Origin: a virus | Virus record (IMG/VR): IMGVR_UViG_3300038825_000850 | Coordinates: 1-36,235 of that record | Direction: 5' to 3' (one strand) | Length of the DNA stretch: 36,235 nt | Shown: in pieces, positions 24,131 to 31,142 of the stretch | Layout of the letters: each line of letters begins with the position of its first letter | Numbering within the stretch: position 1 is the first letter of the stretch | The notes under the pieces: model-generated | Databases searched by the model: none | What the model saw: the letters and a program-made list of their open reading frames with translations, nothing else | Told to the model about the DNA's origin: nothing | Translations under genes and position numbers: made by a program

Positions 24131-24522
24131 CAGTCAAACTCCCGGCGACCGTAGAGCATCAACCCGCCGACCGCTGTCGATTCGAGCCGCTGCGACACGA
24201 CGGTGTACGAGCGCCCGTATGTGTCGGTCAGAGCAGGCAAGCGAGATGTCGTCAGATCGGAGATCGTGACCGCGTTGCCTTGCTCGTCCTTGACCGGATA
24301 CGCGAATAGGACAGCGACATCTGCGACCGATACCTCGCCGGTCTGGTCTATGTACTGCCTCTCAGCGTCTCTGTTGAGCCGTAAGCCGCGAACCTTGGTG
24401 AACCCTGTGCTAGACGTGTACGCGACATCCTCGTAGTCGTCACGGGCTCCTGCGCTGTAAGTCGTCAGCGTGAAAAGCTCGCCCGACCGCTTGAGCATAC
24501 GCACAGCCGCCGACCTGCTCAT
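24130..24522 (-). CDS. Head-closure / connector protein (putative)
   Basis: A 130-aa protein starting in an ATGA overlap with the preceding gene. The middle reads as an all-beta domain (FTLTTYSAGARDDYEDVAYT, VRGLRLNRDAER, TDTYGRSYTVVSQRLES), the composition expected for SPP1 gp16-like head-closure proteins. It lies between the HK97 gp10-like protein and the putative tail terminator, where a stopper or connector is expected. The assignment is moderate and based largely on synteny. Confidence 0.55.
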   Translation of the reverse strand: MSRSAAVRMLKRSGELFTLTTYSAGARDDYEDVAYTSSTGFTKVRGLRLNRDAERQYIDQTGEVSVADVAVLFAYPVKDEQGNAVTISDLTTSRLPALTDTYGRSYTVVSQRLESTAVGGLMLYGRREFD

Positions 24523-24965
24523 GCGTCGATGGTTGTTGCACGTGAAACAGATCGCGAATACGCCTCGTCCTCCGACCGGCCAGCCGCGACAGAGGCGCGG
24601 TAGTTGCCCGTGTCGATGATCTTTTTGGCAGTGATGACCTGCTTGACCCTGCGCTCAATCGCGAGGGCCATCACGTAGGGAGGATTCCCGCCGCTGTCGA
24701 TCTCAGCAGACGCGCCACCCGTGACGGCCTCCATCAGCGACTCCTCCATTTCTCGCTTCAGTCCACCACTACCAGCGGCAGCAATGACTTCGGGGATCGC
24801 AACGCGCCAGTGTGGACGCTCCTGCATCCGCGAGGTGCCGAACTCTTGGTAAGGTCCATACTCGACAGCAGAGCCGACATACGCATCATCGAAGTTCTTG
24901 ATCCGGCCCAGTTGGTTGAAGAACAGCGCAAGCTGCTGAAGCCCCGTGAACTTGATCTTACTCAT
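24519..24965 (-). CDS. HK97 gp10-like tail completion protein
   Basis: A 148-aa protein with VEYGPYQEFGTSRMQERPHW at about 33-52, the conserved (V)EYG..QEFGT motif of HK97 gp10-type neck/tail-completion proteins. The rest is helical, with GNPPYVMALAIERRVKQVIT in the C-terminal half. It overlaps the upstream adaptor gene by an ATGA. It probably acts at the head-tail interface or on the tail end proximal to the head. Confidence 0.8.
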   Translation of the reverse strand: MSKIKFTGLQQLALFFNQLGRIKNFDDAYVGSAVEYGPYQEFGTSRMQERPHWRVAIPEVIAAAGSGGLKREMEESLMEAVTGGASAEIDSGGNPPYVMALAIERRVKQVITAKKIIDTGNYRASVAAGRSEDEAYSRSVSRATTIDA

Positions 24966-25378
24966 AGCAGATCCACGTCGGGTAGCAGGGTGCGGTAGTC
25001 GGTGTTAGTGCGCTCGCTACCGGCGCGATGCTTCCACGTGATGCGGGTTTTGCCGTCGATCTCCTTGAGCACCCCGGAAGAGTCGAGCAGCTTGGCGGTC
25101 TGTCCATAGTGCGACGAGTCGAGGCCCATGCCTGTCTCGCCTTGATAGTCGAACCGGACGCCGCCCGCTGCTTCGCTCTTCACGAGCCGGTCGCGCAGAG
25201 ACACGAAATGCGCGGCGAGGTATGTCTCGACCTCTCGCAGCGCATCGGCAGTCTGGTCGGTGCTGGCGAGGTACGCGGTCACCATGAGGTTCGCCGTCTC
25301 TACGAACGGTGCGACCTCATCCTCGGTGAGCGTCGTGTCCATGACACTGCACACTCGCGACGTAGTTGTCCGAGCCAT
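24962..25378 (-). CDS. Head-tail adaptor (gp6-like connector)
   Basis: A 138-aa protein. It has a helical N-terminal half (DTTLTEDEVAPFVETANLMV, then a DALREVETYLAAHFVSLRDR helix) and a beta hairpin/loop FDYQGETGMGLDSSHYGQTA typical of phage head-tail adaptors that form a ring below the portal. The start has an AGGGAGATAGCAG site. It follows a 190-bp gap and begins the neck/tail run. Confidence 0.75.
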   Translation of the reverse strand: MARTTTSRVCSVMDTTLTEDEVAPFVETANLMVTAYLASTDQTADALREVETYLAAHFVSLRDRLVKSEAAGGVRFDYQGETGMGLDSSHYGQTAKLLDSSGVLKEIDGKTRITWKHRAGSERTNTDYRTLLPDVDLL

Positions 25379-25427
25379 CTGCTATCTCCCTGCGGACTCG
25401 CGATCGTGGCGAGGTGCCGCTTGTCAA

Positions 25428-25448
25428 TGACGCCGAACGTAGGCGTCA
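25428..25448 (-). other. Perfect inverted repeat in capsid-neck gap
   Basis: TGACGCC and GGCGTCA (7-bp perfect stem, 7-nt loop) lie in the 190-bp gap between the 113-aa gene and the head-tail adaptor gene. On the minus strand a TTGACA hexamer follows directly (25422-25427), but no good -10 is spaced from it. There is no T-tract. It may be an mRNA hairpin or a protein site. A second stem, ACTGGG/CCCAGT, lies about 90 bases upstream, inside the 20-codon reading frame. Confidence 0.45.
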
Positions 25449-25509
25449 GCCTAAATATAAAACACCCGCCAGAGGTATCCGCAGACCGTGGCCGCACGCC
25501 TGCTCGGTT

Positions 25510-25572
25510 TTACATAGCGGGGCCTTGGGGACTGGGCGACGGCTCCCAGTTGATTCCCCTCGGATGTTTCAT
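25510..25572 (-). CDS. Possible 20-aa peptide coupled to the preceding gene
   Basis: A 20-codon frame (MKHPRGINWEPSPSPQGPAM) whose ATG overlaps the TGA of the 113-aa gene (ATGA), the coupling used throughout this window. It sits in a 190-bp gap that otherwise lacks a gene. It is too short to recognise, Pro-rich, and may be chance. Confidence 0.3.
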   Translation of the reverse strand: MKHPRGINWEPSPSPQGPAM

Positions 25573-25910
25573 GCCTTCAATTCCTTGATGCGCTTCTTGA
25601 GGGCCTGCACTACGCTCTTCCGGTCGCGCCCCGTCTCTTCCTCGGAGAGCATCGCTGCGAGCGTGTCCAAGTCCTCCGTCTCTTGAGCCAGATCCTTGAT
25701 GTGGCCGACCGAGTGGAACTTCATGCCGTGCTCTCGCGACTCTTCGCGATCCTCGCCACCATCAGCCCGCAGGAACACGTCAGGCATATTCAACACCTGC
25801 CGCTCCGTGGGCGAGCATGGCGTGCCGGTCGGCATCATCTTTCTGATGCCGTTGCCCTGCACCATGAGGTGAGGCTTCGCGAGCACGTGCGTGTAGCTTT
25901 TCTTTGCCAT
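25569..25910 (-). CDS. Hypothetical 113-aa protein after the major capsid gene
   Basis: A 113-aa protein starting MAKKSYTHVLAKPHLMVQGN and containing MMPTGTPCSPTERQV. The acidic, helical C-terminal half (about 75-113) ends KKRIKELKA. It follows the major capsid gene after two hairpins, in a slot that often holds a small head or connector protein. No family recognised. The start has an AAGAGAGAGAAGAGA leader rich in purines. Confidence 0.65.
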   Translation of the reverse strand: MAKKSYTHVLAKPHLMVQGNGIRKMMPTGTPCSPTERQVLNMPDVFLRADGGEDREESREHGMKFHSVGHIKDLAQETEDLDTLAAMLSEEETGRDRKSVVQALKKRIKELKA

Positions 25911-25941
25911 TCTCTTCTCTCTCTTGCCGTCGTGTGAAACG

Positions 25942-25974
25942 AAACCGGGGGCAGGGGCGTGCCCCCACCCCCGG
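25942..25974 (-). terminator. Rho-independent-type hairpin after the major capsid gene
   Basis: Stem CCGGGGG/CCCCCGG (25945-25951 with 25968-25974) extended by GGGG/CCCC with a 5-nt loop, followed on the minus strand by TTTCGTTT. This is a very strong hairpin with a weak T-tract, consistent with a partial terminator that keeps capsid transcript level high relative to downstream genes. Confidence 0.7.
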
Positions 25975-25984
25975 AATCTCAGAT

Positions 25985-26004
25985 CACCTGACTAGGGTCA
26001 GGTG
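25985..26004 (-). other. Hairpin overlapping the major capsid stop codon
   Basis: Perfect 8-bp inverted repeat CACCTGAC/GTCAGGTG with a 4-nt loop. It covers the capsid stop TGA and a second in-frame stop TAG two codons later, and lies 10 bp before the larger GC hairpin. Likely an mRNA stability or termination element. Confidence 0.6.
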
Positions 26005-27011
26005 TAGTGCACCAGTCCCGTCTTGGCGTTAGCCGTGTCGGGGATCTTGATGCGCGGTGCCATCGCAGCCATGACCTTGAAGTTCTGGATCATGCCGCCC
26101 ATCTCGTCCCACTGGACGGTGGTAATGGGCGCTGCTACGGAGAGGTCCACAACGTCACGGGTCATCCGAACAGCGACGACCTCAGACGTGAGTGACGTGG
26201 TTCCCCGAACACCTTGGAAGGCGTCGATCTCTTCGAGACGCTGCATGATCGTCTTGTCTGAGTTCGCCTTGAAGTCGTTCCGAAGCACCTGCATATAGCT
26301 CACGGGAACGTAGAACATGAACTGACCGAAGTAGTTCTCGTTCTCTGCGGCAGCGATCATCGCCAGCACGTCGCTGACAATGTTCTCGCCCGTCACGGTC
26401 GGGAAGGTCGCCCAGTCGCCCGTGAGGGAACCGGTGATCCGGCTCGACGCGGTGGTGTAACCGGCGACGGTGTTGCCACCGATCGCAACGGTCGAACCGT
26501 TGAACAGCATATCCTCCAGCTTCTCAGCAACCCGACGCGCAGCCAGATCGGCGTTCGTCGTGTCGATGCTGGAACCACCTCGGCGCGAAGCCTCAAGGTG
26601 CCTCATGTGAATCTGGAAGTCCCGGTACGTGATCGGGATGGGCACGCTGTTGAGCGTGAACTTCGCGAGGTCGCGCTGGCCCGGTGCAACACCGGACATA
26701 TTCTGCTCGGCCTCGTCGATGTACGAGACTGCCTCGTACTCGTCGAGCAGGACGCCGAGGCTCCCGAGGTTGCGGGTCAGGCCCGCCGCCTGCAAGTCCT
26801 CAATCGCGCCCAACTGACGCTTGGCAACTTCGACGACCGCATCGTCGAGCGCCTTCCACTCGTCCTTCCGAAGAAGGTCGTTTGCCCGCAGAGGCCCGTT
26901 GTCACGCAGAACCGGACGGAGGGCTTTGAGGTCCCAGCCGTTCGCGGCGAGCGTCTTACCCGGCGAACCGGCGAACACGTGCCCCGGAGCGCCCTGTGTC
27001 GTGTCAGACAT
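25998..27011 (-). CDS. Major capsid protein (HK97 fold, encapsulin-like)
   Basis: A 337-aa protein. An N-terminal arm (about 1-45) leads into RKDEWKALDDAVVEVAKRQL, then TLNSVPIPITYRDFQIHMRH and AARRVAEKLEDMLFNG at about 155-175. That run of helix, IP-strand and 'RRVAE..ED..FNG' resembles the encapsulin/linocin branch of the HK97 fold. The C-terminal half includes NYFGQFMFYVPVSYMQVLRN. It is preceded by the cement gene with a one-base overlap and followed by two hairpins, typical of a highly expressed capsid gene. No N-terminal delta domain is obvious; scaffold function may lie in the upstream protease-scaffold. Confidence 0.88.
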   Translation of the reverse strand: MSDTTQGAPGHVFAGSPGKTLAANGWDLKALRPVLRDNGPLRANDLLRKDEWKALDDAVVEVAKRQLGAIEDLQAAGLTRNLGSLGVLLDEYEAVSYIDEAEQNMSGVAPGQRDLAKFTLNSVPIPITYRDFQIHMRHLEASRRGGSSIDTTNADLAARRVAEKLEDMLFNGSTVAIGGNTVAGYTTASSRITGSLTGDWATFPTVTGENIVSDVLAMIAAAENENYFGQFMFYVPVSYMQVLRNDFKANSDKTIMQRLEEIDAFQGVRGTTSLTSEVVAVRMTRDVVDLSVAAPITTVQWDEMGGMIQNFKVMAAMAPRIKIPDTANAKTGLVHYT

Positions 27012-27445
27012 TAGGCCACCTCCATCGGTACAAGAAGGTCGGCAGTGCTCGTCGTGACATCCGACAGCGCATAGCCGATGGGAGATACCGCAGTACCAGC
27101 GACGTCAGTCACCTGACCACCGGCTGCGGAATAGAGGGGTGCGCCGGTCGCCCACGTAAGGCCGACCGCAGCGCGGGCCAGAACCTCGTCACCCTTATGG
27201 GCGACGACGTACTTGACCTGCGAGTTGTCAGGATAGGCGTCGGTGTTGTCGGAGCCGATCTCGCTGTTCTCCACAGCGAAAGCAGCACGGCCACCATCGG
27301 CGGCACCACCAGCAGCGCCCACCCCAACTTCGAGAACTCCAGCGTTCAAGGAGAGGTCGAGCCTGTGACCGGGCAAGATGCCCGAAGCAGCAGCGACCGC
27401 CTCCTTGATGATGCCAGAGCCCTTCAGGAAAATGACGTTAGCCAT
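27011..27445 (-). CDS. Capsid cement/decoration protein (DUF2190-like)
   Basis: A 144-aa Ala/Gly/Val-rich beta protein: IKEAVAAASGILPGHRLDLS, then a VKYVVAHKGDEVLARAAVG segment and SPIGYALSDVTTSTADLLVP at the C-terminus. The pattern 'G...GDEVLARAAVG...IGYAL' resembles DUF2190-type and related small head proteins encoded just upstream of capsid genes and used to stabilise the capsid. It is coupled to the capsid gene by TAATG. Confidence 0.75.
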   Translation of the reverse strand: MANVIFLKGSGIIKEAVAAASGILPGHRLDLSLNAGVLEVGVGAAGGAADGGRAAFAVENSEIGSDNTDAYPDNSQVKYVVAHKGDEVLARAAVGLTWATGAPLYSAAGGQVTDVAGTAVSPIGYALSDVTTSTADLLVPMEVA

Positions 27446-27462
27446 TCTTCATACTTCTCCTG

Positions 27463-28800
27463 TTAGGCGGGGATGGCATCATGCGAAGGCAGCGGCATAT
27501 AGCCGTCGTCCTCACCGATACCGAGTGCGTTGGAACGGGGTCCACCGAGGCCGCTGTAATCGACAGCCTTGAAGGACTTGGAAAGACCGCGCAGGGTCGA
27601 GAGGCCGAGGCCCTTCAGGTCCTGCTCGGAGAGAGCGATCGCCTCATTGGCGAGTAGCTCCACGACAAGCTCGTCGCGCTCCGCGTCCGCAGCAGCCTGC
27701 GCTGCGTTGGCCGCGTCGATCAGCGGGTGCTCGCCACGCATCAGTGCGTCGAGGAACTCGACGTGCTGCGGCGTGACCGACACCATCTGAACCTCTTCGG
27801 GTGCTGCTTCGGGCTCGACGATCTCGTCGGTCTCCTCAGCGTTGGCGGTCGGCTCCTCAGCACAACCACACACACCGGCCAGAGTCGCGAGGCTGGTCAG
27901 CTTCTCGTCGTCCATTGCGCCAAGCTCTTCCGCATCGAAAGGCAGTGACGCAGCGCCGACGAGGGCGTGAATCAGATCATCACGATTCACAGCTTCCTCC
28001 TCTGTTTGTTCCGGGGTGCCACCATCGCCCGGTGTGTCGTCGTTGCTCTCGGCCTCGCTGTTCAAGGCGAGAGGTTCGGTGGCCTCTGACGAGCCGCCCT
28101 CAAGGACTTCGAGGATTGCCTGCGCCAATCTCTTGATTCCGCTCACGGCGTTCTCCGTTGCGTTGTCTCCCTGCTCGGGCTGTTCGATAGCCTGCGCTGC
28201 TCGCGCTGCTCCACAGCCCATCTCGACGCTACACGCGCCGACTGTGCCGATCGGTAGCAACGCCAGATGATCCGGCTCGATACCGACCTGCTCGTAGTCA
28301 AACTTCGATCCCTCGAACTCGCCCTCCATCGCACGAAGCTCGGCACCGTATCCGGTGCTGACCTCCACGTCGGCGCTGCCGTTGAGCAGTGCGCGAACGA
28401 TCCCCCGACCTTCGGTGCTACGGGTCGCCAGCGTGCGGTTGAGACGAGCAGTCACCCAGAGGAAACCGTCGCGCCACTGAGGGTCGCTGATCTCTCCGAC
28501 CTTGACCGCTTCCAAGAACTGAGCATCGCGGTTCGCGTACTCCAGCACTCCGCGTTCGTTGCGCGGGTGGTCGATCGTCAGTGGCATCCCGTCCCATTCC
28601 GAGATCGACTTCTTGATCTCCGTGCCGCTGACGAACTCGCCACCGGGTAGACAGGTCATGCACTCAAGGATCTGCTCGCGGAGTGCCTTGACCGGGAACG
28701 ACAAAATCTCGGTGCCGTCCGAGAGCGTTTCGATCTGGACTAGCGCCGGGTCAATGACACCATTCAAGCGAGCATGGGCTGCGCTGATATGTCTGGACAT
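27463..28800 (-). CDS. Head maturation protease-scaffold (DUF2213-type)
   Basis: A 445-aa protein. Residues about 20-195 are a DUF2213-type domain with LTIDH78PR, ADVEVS148TGY and PDHLALLPIGTVGAC at about 176-190, giving a candidate Ser148/His78 pair. Residues about 200-385 are acidic and Glu/Ala-rich, helical, with low-complexity segments, as expected for a scaffold. Residues about 386-445 are a distinct C-terminal tail. Prohead protease-scaffold fusions are known; here the gene directly precedes the cement and capsid genes. No good ribosome site is seen at ATG 28800, and inverted repeats lie just upstream. Confidence 0.85.
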   Translation of the reverse strand: MSRHISAAHARLNGVIDPALVQIETLSDGTEILSFPVKALREQILECMTCLPGGEFVSGTEIKKSISEWDGMPLTIDHPRNERGVLEYANRDAQFLEAVKVGEISDPQWRDGFLWVTARLNRTLATRSTEGRGIVRALLNGSADVEVSTGYGAELRAMEGEFEGSKFDYEQVGIEPDHLALLPIGTVGACSVEMGCGAARAAQAIEQPEQGDNATENAVSGIKRLAQAILEVLEGGSSEATEPLALNSEAESNDDTPGDGGTPEQTEEEAVNRDDLIHALVGAASLPFDAEELGAMDDEKLTSLATLAGVCGCAEEPTANAEETDEIVEPEAAPEEVQMVSVTPQHVEFLDALMRGEHPLIDAANAAQAAADAERDELVVELLANEAIALSEQDLKGLGLSTLRGLSKSFKAVDYSGLGGPRSNALGIGEDDGYMPLPSHDAIPA

Positions 28801-28863
28801 ACGGGAACTCTGCGGTCACGTGACTGACCGAGGTTCCCTGTATGGGGTTCCCGGTAACGGGAA
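28801..28863 (-). promoter_or_regulatory. Cluster of inverted repeats before the protease-scaffold gene
   Basis: TTCCCG/CGGGAA with a 4-nt loop (28848-28863), a perfect 10-bp palindrome GTCACGTGAC (28815-28824, within GGTCA...TGACC), and further GGTTCCC/GGGAAC boxes on both sides lie in the 70-bp gap. The start codon has no clear ribosome site. A regulator or mRNA structure controlling capsid-module expression is an inference. Confidence 0.5.
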
Positions 28864-28870
28864 TCTTGCG

Positions 28871-29287
28871 CTACTGCTCGGGCCTTGTCAACCGTCGCCC
28901 GCACGTCAGGCAGCGATTGTCTCTGACGCGCTGCTTCGCCTCGTTGATGACCTGCTTCATGTGACTGAGCCCGCGTGACCCGACAGCCAGCCACTTGATC
29001 TGCGCGACGACGCCAGCGAGTCGGTGATCCTCGTAGTGACGAGCGACCCACGCCTCGCGCAACCTGACAGCGTTCTCCTCAGATTCGCTCTCGACGCTGC
29101 CTCCCCGGCGAGCGATCGGAGCGAGCTTCCTGAACTGGTCGTTGCCGCGAATGTTGCCGCCTCGTCTCCAGATCGACGGGTAGTCCTCTTTCAGATCCTC
29201 GGCATAGGCCAGCGGGAATAGCTGCCACTGCGAATTGCGGAGGCTGACCTTCTGGTCGTCGCCTTTACGTGGGAAATCTGTCGCCAT
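28871..29287 (-). CDS. Hypothetical 138-aa protein, start of the capsid run
   Basis: A 138-aa basic protein: MATDFPRKGDDQKVSLRNSQ, then YPSIWRRGGNIRGNDQFRKL at about 36-55 and a helical region that includes WVARHYEDHRLAGVVAQIKW. The C-terminal end has CLTCGRR, a CxxC pair that could bind metal. I recall similar proteins next to DUF2213 genes in other phages, but I cannot name a family. It begins the capsid run after the terminator at 29304-29332. Confidence 0.65.
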   Translation of the reverse strand: MATDFPRKGDDQKVSLRNSQWQLFPLAYAEDLKEDYPSIWRRGGNIRGNDQFRKLAPIARRGGSVESESEENAVRLREAWVARHYEDHRLAGVVAQIKWLAVGSRGLSHMKQVINEAKQRVRDNRCLTCGRRLTRPEQ

Positions 29288-29303
29288 GTCTCTAGCCTAA
29301 CGA

Positions 29304-29332
29304 CAAAACCCCCGACCCCGAAAGGCCGAGGG
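29304..29332 (-). terminator. Rho-independent terminator closing the accessory cassette
   Basis: On the minus strand CCCTCGGCC pairs with GGTCGGGGG (9 bp, two wobbles) around a 6-nt loop, followed by TTTT. It lies between the 146-aa cassette gene and the 138-aa capsid-run gene, so it would insulate the accessory transcript from the capsid genes. Confidence 0.7.
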
Positions 29333-29354
29333 ACTTGTTGCCTCGCCCATTCAG

Positions 29355-29795
29355 CTACAGCGTGATCTTCGCTCCGGTAATCAAGTCCACGACAGTCTCG
29401 CCGGGGCCGAACGCTGCTCGCATCTCGAAAAGCTCCTCCTCAGCAGGACCCGTGTATGTAGCACAGTACCTATCCATCGCCTCCTCAAAGTCTTTTTTGC
29501 TAGCGGCCAGTGTCGCGTCGTAGTCAAACTCGAAGCCGAGCGAGTCCCAGAGCGCGAGGATGTCCTTCGGCGGGATACTGCCGTTGGTGTCCCAGCGCAC
29601 GATCCCGTAGACGACCGTCGCGTCCGTGAAGAACTTGGCGGTCAGGCTCACGGCCTCCCTAACGTCGTGCATCCCGGCGGCCTGCGTGCGGGTCGCGTCC
29701 GTGTAGTAGACCTGTCCCCAGCCACGCGCGGCCAGCGCGAGCTTGGCGTCGCGTCCGTACTTCTCCGTGATCTCGGCTCTGGTCATGTGCTTCAT
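29355..29795 (-). CDS. Hypothetical 146-aa accessory protein
   Basis: A 146-aa protein starting MKHMTRAEITEKYGRDAKLA; the ATG at 29795 follows an AAGGAG site, so the longer frame to 29828 (which reads through the operator) is rejected. The body is mixed alpha/beta: GQVYYTDATRTQAAG, ATVVYGIVRWDTNGSIPP, then a helical C-terminal region and an ending VVDLITGAKITL. Unknown family. The gene follows the operator-only copy B and precedes the terminator, so it is the last member of the accessory cassette. Confidence 0.65.
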   Translation of the reverse strand: MKHMTRAEITEKYGRDAKLALAARGWGQVYYTDATRTQAAGMHDVREAVSLTAKFFTDATVVYGIVRWDTNGSIPPKDILALWDSLGFEFDYDATLAASKKDFEEAMDRYCATYTGPAEEELFEMRAAFGPGETVVDLITGAKITL

Positions 29796-29829
29796 TTCGG
29801 TCTCCTTAGTGGTGGTTGATGGTGTCAAC
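29795..29829 (-). promoter_or_regulatory. Operator/leader element, copy B (no -35)
   Basis: The inverted repeat GTTGACACCATCAAC (29815-29829), one base after the TAG of the 67-aa gene, plus the leader ACCACCACTAAGGAG. Upstream is coding sequence with no TTGACA at the right distance, so this copy may be only a translational leader or a site for the same regulator. Confidence 0.65.
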
Positions 29830-30032
29830 TATGAGCAGTCGTAAAGACGCTGCTTGATCGCCTCTCTCGCGCTTCGGTTGCCATGACGCGCTGCGTGATG
29901 GTCGTTCGCCATCTGGCCGAGCGCAGTCACGGGATCGAACTCCTCGCCTGCCTGCTGCTTGCGGTAAATCTCGCGGAGCGCGGCCCTCAGTACGTATTCT
30001 GCTACCGTGTGATCTGTGCTGGTCATCTTCAT
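29829..30032 (-). CDS. Hypothetical 67-aa helical protein
   Basis: A 67-aa protein, MKMTSTDHTVAEYVLRAALR at its start (an ATG two codons later also fits), mostly helical, with HHAARHGNRSAREAIKQRLY near the end. The AAGGAG site six bases before the ATG fixes the start. Unknown family. It is the first gene under promoter copy C and ends at operator copy B. The helical, basic character could suit nucleic-acid or protein binding, but nothing specific can be assigned. Confidence 0.65.
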   Translation of the reverse strand: MKMTSTDHTVAEYVLRAALREIYRKQQAGEEFDPVTALGQMANDHHAARHGNRSAREAIKQRLYDCS

Positions 30033-30055
30033 CGTTCTCTCCTTAGTGGTGGTGT

Positions 30056-30114
30056 GTTGATGGTATCAACTTAAGCATCCTGTTGCGGGTGTCAACAGGC
30101 GAGGCGAAAAAAAA
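30056..30114 (-). promoter_or_regulatory. Promoter/operator element, copy C
   Basis: T8 (30107-30114) directly after the TGA of the transglycosylase gene, 11 nt, TTGACA (30090-30095), 16-nt spacer, TAAGTT (30068-30073) and the inverted repeat GTTGATACCATCAAC (30056-30070). The leader with AAGGAG leads to the 67-aa gene. The T8 distance to the -35 is the same as in copy A. Confidence 0.75.
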
Positions 30115-30639
30115 TCAATCGACCAGAGCGGCCTCTCGGAGCACTTTGTCCGGGTAGGAGCGACACGGCCCCAGTCGGTTGCAGCCGTTGTAGCGCAGGA
30201 GGCTCTGCGTCAGTGTGCGTCCGCGTCGGAAGTCGGCCAGCACCTCGGCACCGCGACAGACCGATCCCTCTATCGTCGTCAGCGGCGTAGCACACTCGGG
30301 CCAAGCGTCGGCGTGCATCGGCATCACTTGGTACAGACCGCGAGCGCCTGCCGAGCTTACGACGAGCGTGTCGAGCCACGGGTCTTCGACCATCATCACG
30401 CCGACCATCAGATCGACCGGCAAGCCGAGGCGAGCACTGTGTCGATGGATCGCGTCAGCGATGCGGTCGATGTCTTCGCTGTCAGCGCAGTGGTCGAACT
30501 CGCAGCGCCAGCGAGCGGACAGAATGTACTCCGCAATCGGGTCGGGCTCCGCGTAGAGTGGGTCGAGCACTATCGGCTCGGGCTCCATTGCGTGACACGC
30601 TGCGCTGCCGATCGTAGCCGCCATGACTAGGACTCTCAT
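30115..30639 (-). CDS. Lytic transglycosylase (SLT), exported
   Basis: A 174-aa protein. The N-terminus (MRVLVMAATIGSAACHAMEP) is a short signal peptide ending in a weak lipobox, GSAAC, so it may be a lipoprotein. The SLT domain includes the likely catalytic Glu85 (VMMVED), VSSAGARGLYQVMPMHADAW at about 94-113, and a terminal LLRYNGC motif at about 147-153. SLT enzymes cleave the glycan strand of peptidoglycan with formation of 1,6-anhydroMurNAc. It is not next to the lysis cluster or tail genes but in the accessory cassette, so it may act in entry, release or host-wall modification. It overlaps the preceding stop by four bases. Confidence 0.8.
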   Translation of the reverse strand: MRVLVMAATIGSAACHAMEPEPIVLDPLYAEPDPIAEYILSARWRCEFDHCADSEDIDRIADAIHRHSARLGLPVDLMVGVMMVEDPWLDTLVVSSAGARGLYQVMPMHADAWPECATPLTTIEGSVCRGAEVLADFRRGRTLTQSLLRYNGCNRLGPCRSYPDKVLREAALVD

Positions 30640-31142
30640 CCGCTGTCTCCAGTTCGGTACTCGCCCGCGTCTACACCCTCACTGCACTCCGCACAGAGTG
30701 GATCGGCGTCTGTACGGAACGCCGGGCGTTCGCCGCACTCCGTACAACCCTGCGATCCGGTTCCGTCGCACTCCTCGCACTCGCGGGTTCTGATGATCGG
30801 AGAAATGCCGCCGAGCCCTGCTCGGCTCTCGCCAATGATGCGGTCGTGCTCGCCGTGCCCGCCGCACTCGCCGCACTCGACGTGCTCCCTCGGCTCGTTA
30901 TCCACGGCGATCCCTAGCTCTGGCTCACCCGCCCCGTCGATCAGCGCGAGGATGCGGTCGGTGTCGATAGGCGTGTGGACCTGAAGAGCCTTGATCGTTT
31001 CGTCCACGCCAACCTCGCCAGAACCCGCGAGTGCGAGGTCGTGCAGAACCGCTGCACAGGCGTTACCCCATGCGATCACGACAGCCGACTCGACCACCTC
31101 GTCTATCACCTCCGCGATCTGCTCCCGCAGTGTGTCACTCAT
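30636..31142 (-). CDS. Four-CxxC zinc-binding protein (DnaJ-like zinc finger)
   Basis: A 168-aa protein starting at the ATG at 31142, which overlaps the upstream gene; the frame upstream of it is not supported by a ribosome site. The N-terminal half (about 1-80) is helical. The C-terminal half contains four CxxC pairs: C90/C93 (CGECGGHG), C122/C125 (CEECDGTG), C133/C136 (CTECG) and C150/C153 (CAEC). The first three with CxxCxGxG spacing match the DnaJ central zinc finger, which binds two Zn and acts in protein folding or disulfide handling; no J domain is present. Similar stand-alone fingers occur in phage genomes with unknown roles. It is coupled to the transglycosylase gene. Confidence 0.75.
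   Translation of the reverse strand: MSDTLREQIAEVIDEVVESAVVIAWGNACAAVLHDLALAGSGEVGVDETIKALQVHTPIDTDRILALIDGAGEPELGIAVDNEPREHVECGECGGHGEHDRIIGESRAGLGGISPIIRTRECEECDGTGSQGCTECGERPAFRTDADPLCAECSEGVDAGEYRTGDSG

Noticed and set aside
25300-25497. 65-codon minus-strand frame over the capsid-neck gap
   Set aside because: It overlaps the well-supported head-tail adaptor gene and looks random (Arg/Ser-rich).
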